Assembly: GCA_937944075.1 (NCBI GenBank)
Contig: CALDZZ010000221.1
Location: 1 to 13,513 of the forward strand
Length of the DNA: 13,513 nucleotides
Source: an uncultured Rhizobiaceae group bacterium
GTDB lineage: Bacteria; Pseudomonadota; Alphaproteobacteria; Rhizobiales; Rhizobiaceae
Reading direction: 5' to 3'
Shown: one piece after another, positions 6,391 through 13,513 of the stretch
Numbering within the stretch: the stretch's first letter is position 1
How the letters are laid out: every line of letters starts with the position of its first letter
Position numbers and translations under genes: made by a program
The notes under the pieces: model-generated
Seen by the model: the letters and a program-made list of their open reading frames with translations, nothing else
Databases searched by the model: none
What the model was told of the DNA's origin: nothing

Positions 6391-8938
6391 TCGCGTAGTG
6401 TCTACAGACTATACGCCCGGCTTTATGCTAGCACTGCGTTTTGCAATGCGCGAACTGCGTGCAGGTCTTCGCGGGTTTTATATTTTTCTGGGTTGCATTG
6501 CACTGGGTGTAGCAGCAATCAGCGGCGTTAATTCAGTCGCAAACTCAATCACCAACGGCATCGCAGCTGAAAGTCAGGCTATTCTTGGCGGTGACATGTC
6601 CTTTTCACTCGTCCAGCGCGAGACCAGCCAGGCGCAGATGGCGTTTCTCAAATCCAAGGGTGACGTCAGCCAAATAATCACCATGCGAGCCATGGCCAGA
6701 AATAATGCAGCAGAAGAACAAACGCTGGTAGAATTAAAAGCGATAGACAAGGCTTATCCGCTTTACGGCGAGTTCAAACTGGCAAGTGGTACGCATGCGT
6801 CCCTTGCAGACAATGAAATTCTGGTAGAGCAGCTCCTGCTCCAACGTCTGGAAATGGCCATAGGCGACCAGCTTGAAATCGGTTCGGCATTATTTACGAT
6901 CCGGGACACAATCCTGAGTGAGCCAGACAAATTGGGGCTCAACATCGGCTTTGGCCCCAAGGCCATGATCTCACTTGAAGGCATGGAGCGTACCGGGCTT
7001 ATTCAACCAGGTTCGCTCCTGCGCTATCACTATCGCCTCAAGCTTGATAATCCTGCACCTTCCAATATTGAAAGCGTAAATGAAGAGGCCAATGCAACCT
7101 TCCCGGGGGCAGGATGGCGCATTCGTTCGCAGGAAAACGCAGCTCCCGCCCTGTCCCGCAGCATTCAGCGCTTTACCGAGTTTCTGACATTGGTGGGGCT
7201 AACTTCGCTGATTGTAGGGGGTGTTGGCGTGGCCAATGCAACCCGCGCCTATCTGGAAACCAAGCGACAGGTTGTAGCAACGCTGAAAAGTTTGGGCGCA
7301 CCAGGCAATTTTGTTTTCAGTCTTTATCTGGTGCAAATCCTGATCATGGCAGCGATTGGCATTTTCATCGGTCTGCTGATGGGCGTAGCCATGCCTTATC
7401 TTGCCCGCTATTTCATGGGAGACATTTTGCCAATATCCGAAGGGGCACTGTTTTTCCCTGCAGCCCTTTTGCCTGGCATCGTATACGGGTTTTTGACAGC
7501 GCTAATCTTTGCCATATGGCCGCTTGCACTATCACGCGACGTTCAGCCGACTGATCTCTTTCGCGCAAGCAGTTATGGCCAGAAGCGCAAACTTCCTAGA
7601 CTTGTTTATACACTTGTCTTGATTGCACTTGTCATGATGCTCGTTGGTTTTGCGGTGTATTTTTCCCAGAACCGTTTTATTGCCATAGTCTTTACCGGAG
7701 CAATTGCCTTTTCATTTTTGCTGCTTCAAGGCGTTTCGCTACTCATACAGTATATTGCAAAAAAAGCGCCTTCATCTTCGTCCCCCTCGCTTCGCATGGC
7801 GGTTGCAAATATTCACAGGCCCGGTTCACTGACTTCATCCATTATCCTGTCTCTTGGCCTGGGGCTGGCTTTGCTGGTTGCCCTAGCAACAATTGACGGA
7901 AACCTGCGCAGTCAGATTGCCAATAATATCCCAAAGGATGCACCTGACTTTTTCTTTGTCGATATTCAAAACAATGAAATTGATGCTTTCCGGGCAGTGC
8001 TTGAGGAAGAGGCGCCACAGGGCAAGACAATTGCTGTGCCAATGTTGCGCGGACGCGTTGTCTCACTCAAAGGCATCGCCGCAGAAAATTACCCTGTTGA
8101 AAATGGCGGTGCCTGGGTGCTGAACGGTGACAGGGGCATAACCTACGCCAAACGTACTCCTGAAAACTCCACCCTTTCTGAAGGCGATTGGTGGCCGGAA
8201 GATTATACCGGTAAACCGCTAGTATCCGTTGCTCAGGAAGAAGCGGGAGAACTAAACCTTGCCATCGGGGATGAAGTAACCGTCAATGTTCTGGGTCGCA
8301 ACATTACAGCCGAAGTCGCCAACTTCCGCGATGTCCAGTGGGAAACACTTGGTATTAATTTTGTTTTCGTGTTTTCACCCAATACCTTTGCAGGTGCACC
8401 CCATTCCTATCTATCCACCCTGACAACAGGCGGATCAGTTGAAGATGATTTCGATGGCAAACTGCTCAAGCGACTTTCAAAGGAATATCCCGCAGTCACT
8501 GCTGTCCGAATTCGCGATGTTCTATCGACCGTCAATACATTAATCAGTCAGCTATCAACCGCCATCAGGGCAGCGGCATCTATTGCACTCATATCATCTG
8601 TACTTGTACTGGCAGGCGCATTGGCCTCTGGCAACCGTGAGCGGGTTCATGATGCGGTTGTGTTGAAAACACTTGGGGCAACGCGACCTACCCTTATTCG
8701 AATGTTGATCATGGAATATACTCTGCTGGGGCTTGCAACCGCCATTTTTGCCATACTGGCCGGCAGTCTTGCTGCCTATTTCGTCATATCGGTAATCATG
8801 AAGTTTCAGTTTGTTGTTCTACCAGGTGTCGCAGCAACAACGGTGCTTGCAGCTCTTGCCTTTACAATTGTTCTGGGACTGTTCGGCACCTGGAAAATAC
8901 TCGGTCAAAAGGCAGCTCCAATTCTTCGTGAACTCTAA
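6383..8938 (+). CDS. ybbP: FtsX-type ABC permease, YbbP-like
   Basis: An 851-residue membrane protein. TM1 is at about 31-51 (IFLGCIALGVAAISG). A large periplasmic region follows, then a first FtsX-domain helix bundle near residues 260-370 (GLTSLIVGGVGVANA), a middle section of further helices, and a second periplasmic domain. The second FtsX bundle starts near residue 727 and includes KTLGATRPTLIRMLIMEYTLLG. The duplicated architecture with about ten helices matches YbbP-like permeases. I chose ATG at 6383, inside the tail of the ATPase gene (ATGTCTGA overlap), over a TTG at 6371. Its partner is the upstream ATPase, and the divergent esterase suggests a joint role in handling lipid-like molecules in the envelope. 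That role is inferred from gene order and not proven for this family. Confidence 0.9.
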   Translation: MSDRVVSTDYTPGFMLALRFAMRELRAGLRGFYIFLGCIALGVAAISGVNSVANSITNGIAAESQAILGGDMSFSLVQRETSQAQMAFLKSKGDVSQIITMRAMARNNAAEEQTLVELKAIDKAYPLYGEFKLASGTHASLADNEILVEQLLLQRLEMAIGDQLEIGSALFTIRDTILSEPDKLGLNIGFGPKAMISLEGMERTGLIQPGSLLRYHYRLKLDNPAPSNIESVNEEANATFPGAGWRIRSQENAAPALSRSIQRFTEFLTLVGLTSLIVGGVGVANATRAYLETKRQVVATLKSLGAPGNFVFSLYLVQILIMAAIGIFIGLLMGVAMPYLARYFMGDILPISEGALFFPAALLPGIVYGFLTALIFAIWPLALSRDVQPTDLFRASSYGQKRKLPRLVYTLVLIALVMMLVGFAVYFSQNRFIAIVFTGAIAFSFLLLQGVSLLIQYIAKKAPSSSSPSLRMAVANIHRPGSLTSSIILSLGLGLALLVALATIDGNLRSQIANNIPKDAPDFFFVDIQNNEIDAFRAVLEEEAPQGKTIAVPMLRGRVVSLKGIAAENYPVENGGAWVLNGDRGITYAKRTPENSTLSEGDWWPEDYTGKPLVSVAQEEAGELNLAIGDEVTVNVLGRNITAEVANFRDVQWETLGINFVFVFSPNTFAGAPHSYLSTLTTGGSVEDDFDGKLLKRLSKEYPAVTAVRIRDVLSTVNTLISQLSTAIRAAASIALISSVLVLAGALASGNRERVHDAVVLKTLGATRPTLIRMLIMEYTLLGLATAIFAILAGSLAAYFVISVIMKFQFVVLPGVAATTVLAALAFTIVLGLFGTWKILGQKAAPILREL

Positions 8939-9101
8939 AGTGAAGGTGAATTGCAGCCTGAACATTAACCAATATCGGCAAGTTTTTTCGTATTTGGCCA
9001 ATATATCGCAGGATTGGGGCTTGTGATTGTCATATTTAATACACATATTAGATGCACAAAAATGGGGAAAACTTCGTCATACTTTTCAGGAGAGAATATT
9101 T
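8939..9101 (+). promoter_or_regulatory. Leader/promoter region of the BI-1 family gene
   Basis: This 163-bp gap precedes the BI-1 gene. A weak promoter can be proposed: TTGTGA at 9021-9026 and ATATTA at 9045-9050 with an 18-bp spacer. AGGAGAG (9088-9094) is a strong ribosome binding site 7 nt ahead of the ATG. The only small hairpin seen is GAAAA/TTTTC around 9067-9087. A ybhL leader RNA motif is described upstream of ybhL (BI-1 family) genes in Rhizobiales, but I cannot confirm it here by eye. Confidence 0.35.
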
Positions 9102-9833
9102 ATGGCTGACTTTAGACAAAATCAGATGGACCAAACGATTGGTCGCGCCGGCGTCGAATATGATGCAGGTTTGCGCTCCTACATGCTTGGTGTATACAAT
9201 TACATGGCTCTGGGCATTGCCGGTACTGCTATTGCAGTGCTTGCGATTTCAAGCAACCAGGCTGCACTGGAAACAGTTTACAGCATGCGCTGGGTATTCC
9301 TCATCGGCATGATAGCAGTGGGTTGGTTCGGACCAAATTTCATCATGAACTCTCGCAGTTCAGCAATGGCACACGGTGCTTTCGCATTATACGCAGCCCT
9401 TTGGGCAGCGGCCATAACACCAATCGTTGGTTTCTACCTCGGCGTACAACCTAATCTGGTGTTCCAGGCATTCGGCATTACCGCCGTGATGTTTGGTGGC
9501 ATGAGCATCCTTGGTTACACAACCAAGAAAAACCTGACGGGCATTGGCCAATTTGCAGCCATGGCACTCATTGGTATCTTTGTTGCTGCATTGGTGAATA
9601 TCTTCTTCGTTGGCAGCATTGGTTTCTCAATGTTTGTAAGTGCAGCATTTGTACTTCTTGTTGCAGCAATCACTGCATGGGAGACTCAAATGATAAAGAA
9701 CATGTACTCTGCAGGTGATGCAGTAGGTGTAGCAAGTCGCAAGTCTATCTTTGGCGCATTCATGCTATACGGCAGCTTTGTGAGCATGTTCGTGAACATC
9801 CTTCAACTTCTTGGTTTCATGAACCAGGAATAA
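9102..9833 (+). CDS. Bax inhibitor-1 / YccA-family integral membrane protein
   Basis: A 243-residue protein with about seven hydrophobic helices (near 29-50, 63-80, 91-110, 116-138, 150-172, 175-192 and 216-238) and a short polar N-terminus. The TMBIM-family layout is clear. ITAWETQMIKNMY (190-202) matches the conserved segment before the last helix, and LYGSFVSMFVNILQLLG (222-238) the last helix. Family members are proposed pH-sensitive calcium leak channels or protease (FtsH) modulators; the role here is unknown. Two positions that carry Asp in Bacillus YetJ (YDTQ and LYLDF) appear as Glu194 and Ser225. The ATG at 9102 was chosen over an upstream TTG (9027) because it has a strong AGGAGAG ribosome binding site. 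A strong terminator follows, so it is probably monocistronic. Confidence 0.93.
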   Translation: MADFRQNQMDQTIGRAGVEYDAGLRSYMLGVYNYMALGIAGTAIAVLAISSNQAALETVYSMRWVFLIGMIAVGWFGPNFIMNSRSSAMAHGAFALYAALWAAAITPIVGFYLGVQPNLVFQAFGITAVMFGGMSILGYTTKKNLTGIGQFAAMALIGIFVAALVNIFFVGSIGFSMFVSAAFVLLVAAITAWETQMIKNMYSAGDAVGVASRKSIFGAFMLYGSFVSMFVNILQLLGFMNQE

Positions 9834-9854
9834 TGTTCGGAAAATAACGTTTAG

Positions 9855-9883
9855 AACGGCGTCCAATCGGGCGCCGTTTTTTT
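9855..9883 (+). terminator. Rho-independent terminator behind the BI-1 gene
   Basis: AACGGCGTCC (9855-9864) pairs with GGGCGCCGTT (9869-9878), a 10-bp GC-rich stem with one G-T pair and an AATC loop, followed by a run of seven T (9877-9883). It ends the plus-strand BI-1 transcript and sits before the convergent DUF2794 gene. Confidence 0.9.
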
Positions 9884-9940
9884 ATGCCTGTTATTCTGCG
9901 TTATTGTTTGTGATCCTGATTTGCGAAAAACGCGATCGCT

Positions 9941-10297
9941 TTAGAGGCTGACAACTTTCGAATTGCCATCCAGCACCTTGAGCACCTGCTTGAGATCCTT
10001 GCCGCGCTTGAGAACAAGACCATTGGCATTCACCAATGACCACTCCCCTTGTCGGCTGGCAAGCTTTGGCGTTTTGTGTACTGTATAGATCGGCACTTCG
10101 CTTGCACGTTTATAAACCGAGAAAACCGCCTGATCCTTCAACATGTCCATGGCATAGTCGCGCCATTCACCCGTGCCAACACGCTTGCTGTAAAACTGCA
10201 TTAGGGTTTCGATGTCACGACGATTAAAGGAAACCAGTTCCACTGGTTTTTTCGAGGATTTATTTTGTAGAGGTATGATATTATTCTGCATAGTCAT
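9941..10297 (-). CDS. DUF2794 family protein
   Basis: A small soluble protein of 118 residues when started at the ATG at 10297; 116 residues from the ATG at 10291. A TTG further upstream (10336) would add 13 residues that look like untranslated leader. The conserved core is recognisable: FNRRDIETLMQFY, then EWRDYAMDMLKDQAVFSVYK, ASEVPIYTVHK, PKLASRQGEWSLV and GLVLKRGKDLKQVLKVLD at the end. These match the alphaproteobacterial DUF2794 family from memory; no function is established for it. There are no membrane segments or signal peptide. No clear Shine-Dalgarno sequence precedes either ATG, so the exact start is uncertain. It is convergent with the BI-1 gene and lies 330 bp downstream of the DUF1223 gene, separated by a structured intergenic region. 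Confidence 0.82.
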   Translation of the reverse strand: MTMQNNIIPLQNKSSKKPVELVSFNRRDIETLMQFYSKRVGTGEWRDYAMDMLKDQAVFSVYKRASEVPIYTVHKTPKLASRQGEWSLVNANGLVLKRGKDLKQVLKVLDGNSKVVSL

Positions 10298-10371
10298 ACA
10301 GAAATCATGAAGATGATTCCAATTGATTGCAAGCAATATTAAATTTTGAGCCTACAAGTGTGTCGTGTAAT

Positions 10372-10390
10372 TTGAGACCTGTTGTCTCAA
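10372..10390. promoter_or_regulatory. TTGAGAC-N5-GTCTCAA dyad upstream of DUF2794
   Basis: A perfect 7-bp inverted repeat with a 5-bp spacer; three more base pairs follow after one T-T mismatch (10368-10370 with 10392-10394). It lies 75-93 bp upstream of the chosen start. The form fits an operator for a dimeric repressor or activator. The factor is unknown. Confidence 0.4.
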
Positions 10391-10479
10391 TTTAAGAAAG
10401 GGAAATTTCTTTAAGAAAAAATATCACAGTTTTGCCTCAAATCTTCCCTGATCTGACCGTGATTACCTTGCATATTTTT

Positions 10480-10576
10480 GGAAGTTGCCTCAGACGGTTC
10501 GGTTTAAAGATAAACCGGTTTCAGCCCCCCCAGCCTCCGGGCGTCATTAAACCGAACCACACTGGCAACGACTTCC
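10480..10576. repeat. Composite long inverted repeat / candidate structured RNA or palindromic element
   Basis: Nested arms are GGAA/TTCC (10480-10483, 10573-10576), GTTGCC/GGCAAC (10484-10489, 10564-10569) and a perfect 12-bp pair GGTTCGGTTTAA/TTAAACCGAACC (10496-10507, 10547-10558). The 39-nt apex holds a run of seven C (10525-10531) and GCCC/GGGC (10524-10527, 10539-10542). A competing hairpin CGGTTTA-AAGA-TAAACCG (10500-10517) excludes part of the long stem. No T-run follows on either strand, so it is not a terminator. The transcribed strand is not known. Confidence 0.6.
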
Positions 10577-10627
10577 CGACATCACTGAGTAAACAGATGC
10601 TGAGTTTCATCCATGGGAAATAAGGCG

Positions 10628-11377
10628 TTACAGGCCTGTAATGACTGTTGCGCCCAAAATTGTTGACGGGCCGCCGGCAGGATCACTTTGTTGCAGGATA
10701 AGCGCAGAACCGTCATAGCCCTGGTTTTTCATCTCGGCAATCGGATATTCCATGCTGAACCCATCTTCCTTGACCATGCCAAGAGCCTGCGATTTGTGAA
10801 CAACGTTGTGATATGACAGCGTCTTGCCGCCATTCTCTCCACGCTTGATTTTCACATCGTGTCGCTTGTTGAAAAACACCATGTAGAGCGTGGCATTATC
10901 GGCTTCTTTTGAGTATTCGACCTCAATCTTCAAGCTGGCATTATTCACATTGGCTTCAATGGGTACTGTCATTCCCTGATTGGAACTTTCAAACCTGGAA
11001 AGTGCAGTATTGATTTTCTTCAGGTTAGAACCAACGGTGTGCATTCTGCCATTGATTATTGCCTGCGGTGTATATACCTGACGCTCCCCAAGAGTTTGAG
11101 CGTAATGATATTGACGCTTTGTATTATCCTTGGAAGCCAGGCTGTCTTTCCAGCCCAGATAATCCCAGTAATCAACATGCCAGCTCAAGGCGAGTACATT
11201 ATTGGTCTTTGCAAAATCACCAACAATCTTGTCTGCCGGAGGGCAGGAATAACATCCCTGGCTGGTAAAGACTTCCACAACACCCGAAGCCTTCTTGATT
11301 TCAAAGGCATTTGCGATTGTACCAGCAAATGAAACTGCGGAAGAGGCCAGAAAAATCGATATCAATAATTTACGCAC
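10628..11377 (-). CDS. DUF1223 secreted thioredoxin-like protein
   Basis: A 249-residue exported protein with an N-terminal signal peptide of about 24 residues (MRKLL, a hydrophobic core, then IANA). The mature part opens with the DUF1223 signature FTSQGCYSCPPAD (37-49), whose CxxC (Cys42, Cys45) sits as in thioredoxin-fold proteins. YTPQ (102-105) follows with a likely cis-proline at 104. The region HVDYWDYLGWKDS (67-79) is also typical. Thiol-disulfide chemistry in the periplasm is inferred from the CxxC motif; no substrate is known. The start is GTG at 11377 with GGAG eight bases ahead. A plausible promoter lies upstream at 11434-11463. It follows acnA by 186 bp on the same strand. This neighbour pair is, from memory, common in Rhizobiales. 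Confidence 0.9.
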   Translation of the reverse strand: MRKLLISIFLASSAVSFAGTIANAFEIKKASGVVEVFTSQGCYSCPPADKIVGDFAKTNNVLALSWHVDYWDYLGWKDSLASKDNTKRQYHYAQTLGERQVYTPQAIINGRMHTVGSNLKKINTALSRFESSNQGMTVPIEANVNNASLKIEVEYSKEADNATLYMVFFNKRHDVKIKRGENGGKTLSYHNVVHKSQALGMVKEDGFSMEYPIAEMKNQGYDGSALILQQSDPAGGPSTILGATVITGL

Positions 11378-11433
11378 AACTTTAGCTCCGTTGCCCTGAT
11401 AACCGTGATTGATTAGACAGGTAACATTTCTCG

Positions 11434-11463
11434 ATTATGGAAAATAAATCAAAACCTGTTCAA
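11434..11463 (-). promoter_or_regulatory. Candidate sigma-70-type promoter for DUF1223
   Basis: On the minus strand TTGAAC (11463-11458) and CATAAT (11439-11434) are separated by 18 bp. The -10 matches TATAAT at five of six positions and the -35 matches TTGACA at four. It lies about 57 bp upstream of the GTG start. Confidence 0.45.
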
Positions 11464-11563
11464 TTGCGACTCACATATCAGTGACAGCCGCAAAATGTGT
11501 CAGAACGGTAAAAACCGCCCCCTGTTTTACAAGAGGCGATTCTGTCTGGTTGATCCTGAAAGT

Positions 11564-13513
11564 CTATGCAGCACGATTCAGGTTTCGAAGCACATAATGC
11601 AGGATCCCACCTGCCTTGTAGTAATCAAGCTCATCTTCCGTATCAACACGAACCAGAAGTTCAATCGTTTTGCTGCTACCATCTGCAAACTCGATCTTGG
11701 CCTTGATGACCTGACGTGGCTTGAGATCGTCCAGTCCGGTAATCGTGACTTTCTCATCCCCTTTCATACCAAGGTTTTCCCAGCTTTCACCATTAGTGAA
11801 AACAAGCGGTAGCACGCCCATGCCGATCAGATTTGATCGGTGAATACGCTCAAAACTTTCCGTAATGACAGCCTTCACACCCAGCAGACGGGTACCCTTG
11901 GCAGCCCAGTCCCTTGATGAACCGGTCCCGTATTCCTTTCCGGCAAAGATGACCAGCGGCACATCCTCATCCTTGTAGCGCATGGCAACATCATACATGG
12001 CACCCTGCTCCCCAGATGGATAATGCTTGGAATAACCACCTTCAACGTCGCTCAGCATCTGGTTTTTGATCCGGATATTGGCAAACGTGCCGCGCATCAT
12101 GATTTCGTGATTGCCACGGCGCGAACCATAGGAGTTGAAATCAATCGGACGCACCTGACGATCTGTCAAATAACTGCCTGCAGGCGTATCAGCCTTGAAA
12201 GAGCCGGCAGGTGAAATATGATCTGTGGTAATCGAGTCTGCAAAAAGGCCAAGAATTCTGGCTTCATTGATATCCTCAATCGGCTCCGGCTCCATGGTCA
12301 TGCCATCGAAATATGGTGGGTTTTGAACATAGGTCGAGTTTTCAGACCAGTCATAGGTCTCACCGCCGGACACCTCGATTTCCTGCCAGCCTTCATCCCC
12401 GTTAAACGCGTTCCCATAACGATTATGGAACATTTCCTCGTTGATTGAAGTGCGAATGAGGTCTGCAATTTCAGTGGAAGAGGGCCAGATATCCTTGAGA
12501 TAAACATCATTGCCCTGTTCATCCTGCCCAAGCGGATCCTTTGTAATGTCCACATGCATGGAACCTGCAATGGCATAGGCAACAACCAGTGGCGGAGAAG
12601 CCAGATAATTCGCCCGACAATCCGGGCTGACACGGCCTTCAAAATTCCGGTTACCTGAAAGAACAGAAGTTGCCAAGACATCGTTGTCGTTAATCGCTTT
12701 TGAAATCGGTTCCGGCAAGGGACCTGAATTGCCAATACACGTTGTACAGCCATACCCCACCAAGTGAAAGCCAAGAGCATCCAGATCGTCCTGAAGGTTT
12801 GCCTTTTCAAGGTAATCAGTCACAATTTGCGAGCCTGGCGCGAGCGATGTTTTAACCCAGGGTTTGACACTAAGGCCCTTTTCACGGGCATTACGTGCCA
12901 GAAGCCCTGCACCAATCATGACCGTTGGATTTGAAGTGTTCGTACACGATGTAATGGCTGCAATGACAACGTCACCATCATCAATCTTGTAGTTTGTGCC
13001 TTCAACAGCATAACGTTTTTCATCGCCTTTGCCTGCAATGGCACCAGACTTGATGTCTTTTGCAGCCTTCGCGAAAGCAACGTCAGCACCGGCAAGAGCC
13101 ACCCGGTCCTGCGGTCGTTTTGGCCCTGAAATGGACGGAACCACATCAGCCATATTCAGGGATAGCGTTGAGGAAAATACAGGATCAGGCGTATCATCGG
13201 CACGCCACATGCCCTGCGCCTTTGCATAAGCCTCAACCAACGCAACCCTGTCTGCATCCCGTCCCGTTGCATTCAGGTATTTCAATGAATCATTATCAAC
13301 CGGGAAGAACCCGCAAGTGGCACCATATTCAGGTGCCATGTTTGCAATTGTGGCCTGGTCTTCCAGTGAAAGATTGGAGAGACCTGAACCGTAAAACTCG
13401 ACAAACTTGCCAACCACGCCTTTTTTGCGAAGCATCTCGACAACGGTCAGAACCAGATCGGTTGCTGTCGTGCCTTCTGTCAGCTTGCCGGTCAGTTCAA
13501 ACCCGACAACTTC
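11564..13513 (-). CDS. acnA: Aconitate hydratase, AcnA/IRP type (N-terminus off window)
   Basis: TCA-cycle enzyme interconverting citrate and isocitrate with a [4Fe-4S] cluster. The frame is open to the right edge; 649 C-terminal residues are visible, roughly three quarters of the usual length near 890-900. Numbering from the first visible residue, cluster ligands are Cys190 in SCTNTS and Cys256 and Cys259 in GYGCTTC. Other AcnA marks are GPKRPQDR, SGNRNFEGR, SITTDHISPAGS, YGSRRGN and the swivelling-domain motif EYGTGSSRDWAAKG. All visible catalytic motifs are intact. The ATG at 13435 is an internal codon; the upstream 26 codons continue the homologous protein. The stop is TAG at 11564-11566. 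A clear terminator is not visible in the 186 bp behind it; a weak 5-bp stem (11482-11502) has no T-run. Confidence 0.97.
   Translation of the reverse strand, partial: EVVGFELTGKLTEGTTATDLVLTVVEMLRKKGVVGKFVEFYGSGLSNLSLEDQATIANMAPEYGATCGFFPVDNDSLKYLNATGRDADRVALVEAYAKAQGMWRADDTPDPVFSSTLSLNMADVVPSISGPKRPQDRVALAGADVAFAKAAKDIKSGAIAGKGDEKRYAVEGTNYKIDDGDVVIAAITSCTNTSNPTVMIGAGLLARNAREKGLSVKPWVKTSLAPGSQIVTDYLEKANLQDDLDALGFHLVGYGCTTCIGNSGPLPEPISKAINDNDVLATSVLSGNRNFEGRVSPDCRANYLASPPLVVAYAIAGSMHVDITKDPLGQDEQGNDVYLKDIWPSSTEIADLIRTSINEEMFHNRYGNAFNGDEGWQEIEVSGGETYDWSENSTYVQNPPYFDGMTMEPEPIEDINEARILGLFADSITTDHISPAGSFKADTPAGSYLTDRQVRPIDFNSYGSRRGNHEIMMRGTFANIRIKNQMLSDVEGGYSKHYPSGEQGAMYDVAMRYKDEDVPLVIFAGKEYGTGSSRDWAAKGTRLLGVKAVITESFERIHRSNLIGMGVLPLVFTNGESWENLGMKGDEKVTITGLDDLKPRQVIKAKIEFADGSSKTIELLVRVDTEDELDYYKAGGILHYVLRNLNRAA

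Larger units (their letters stand above)
10298..10627. other. 330-bp intergenic region with several dyads
   Basis: No convincing gene lies here. It holds, in plus-strand order, a 7-bp dyad near the DUF2794 start (10372-10390), a 9-bp direct repeat TTTAAGAAA (10391-10399 and 10410-10418), and a large composite dyad (10480-10576). A 14-bp palindrome TTACAGGCCTGTAA (10628-10641) overlaps the DUF1223 stop codon just beyond it. The 63-codon plus-strand reading frame through this region crosses the dyad and has no ribosome binding site, so I reject it as a gene. Confidence 0.6.

Noticed and set aside
9027..9101. Extended N-terminus of the BI-1 protein from a TTG codon
   Set aside because: The ATG at 9102 has a strong ribosome binding site and gives the usual family N-terminus; the added 25 residues look like leader sequence.
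9932..9939. GCGATCGC palindrome next to the DUF2794 stop
   Set aside because: A single 8-bp palindrome is expected by chance and does not form a stable terminator with the neighbouring T-rich bases.
10480..10576. Integron attC site
   Set aside because: The outer arms read GTTGCC on the left and GGCAAC on the right, the reverse of the RYYYAAC...GTTRRRY layout of attC. No integrase or cassette-like genes are nearby.
10432..10623. Small plus-strand open reading frame of 63 codons
   Set aside because: It runs through the composite dyad, lacks a ribosome binding site, and its composition (proline and histidine rich) looks like non-coding translation.
11482..11502. Terminator behind acnA
   Set aside because: The stem TGACA/TGTCA has only 5 bp and no T-run follows on the minus strand.
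11495..11812. Plus-strand reading frame of 105 codons
   Set aside because: Most of it is antisense to the well-supported aconitase gene, and there is no ribosome binding site or family resemblance.

Overview
The window looks like ordinary chromosomal core sequence from a low-to-moderate GC alphaproteobacterium, most likely a marine-type member of the Hyphomicrobiales (Rhizobiales). This rests on recognisable families: an IalB-family secreted protein close to rlmN, a DUF2794 protein, a DUF1223 thioredoxin-like protein next to an AcnA-type aconitase, and an RlmN N-terminus that reads like rhizobial homologues. I cannot name a genus. No mobile element, CRISPR array, tRNA or rRNA was seen.

Layout, left to right. 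(1) Positions 1-3313, minus strand: a probable ialB-type gene, a fused membrane/spermidine-synthase-like gene and rlmN (cut by the left edge), in that transcriptional order. (2) Positions 3576-5631, minus strand: a tightly spaced run reading tesA-type GDSL esterase, phhB (pterin-4a-carbinolamine dehydratase), a YkvA/DUF1232 protein and a SpoU-family RNA methyltransferase. (3) Positions 5692-8938, plus strand and divergent from tesA: a YbbA-like ABC ATPase and an overlapping YbbP-like FtsX-type permease. The divergent tesA/ybbA-ybbP arrangement is the same as in E. coli. (4) Positions 9102-9833, plus strand: a Bax-inhibitor-1/YccA-family membrane protein with a strong intrinsic terminator behind it. 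(5) Positions 9941-13513, minus strand: acnA (cut by the right edge), DUF1223 and DUF2794 genes.

The coding content shows no new enzyme system. The observations most worth following are in non-coding DNA. Between DUF1223 and DUF2794 (10298-10627) lies an elaborate dyad of about 97 bp: a perfect 12-bp inverted repeat inside further pairing arms, plus a competing short hairpin, which together suggest a structured RNA or a palindromic repeat element. A second dyad near the DUF2794 start is a possible operator. The tesA/ybbA divergent region has a perfect 9-bp inverted repeat centred exactly midway between the two chosen start codons. The region upstream of ialB has a cluster of TTGAT/ATCAA half-sites, a 9-bp inverted repeat and a leader hairpin.
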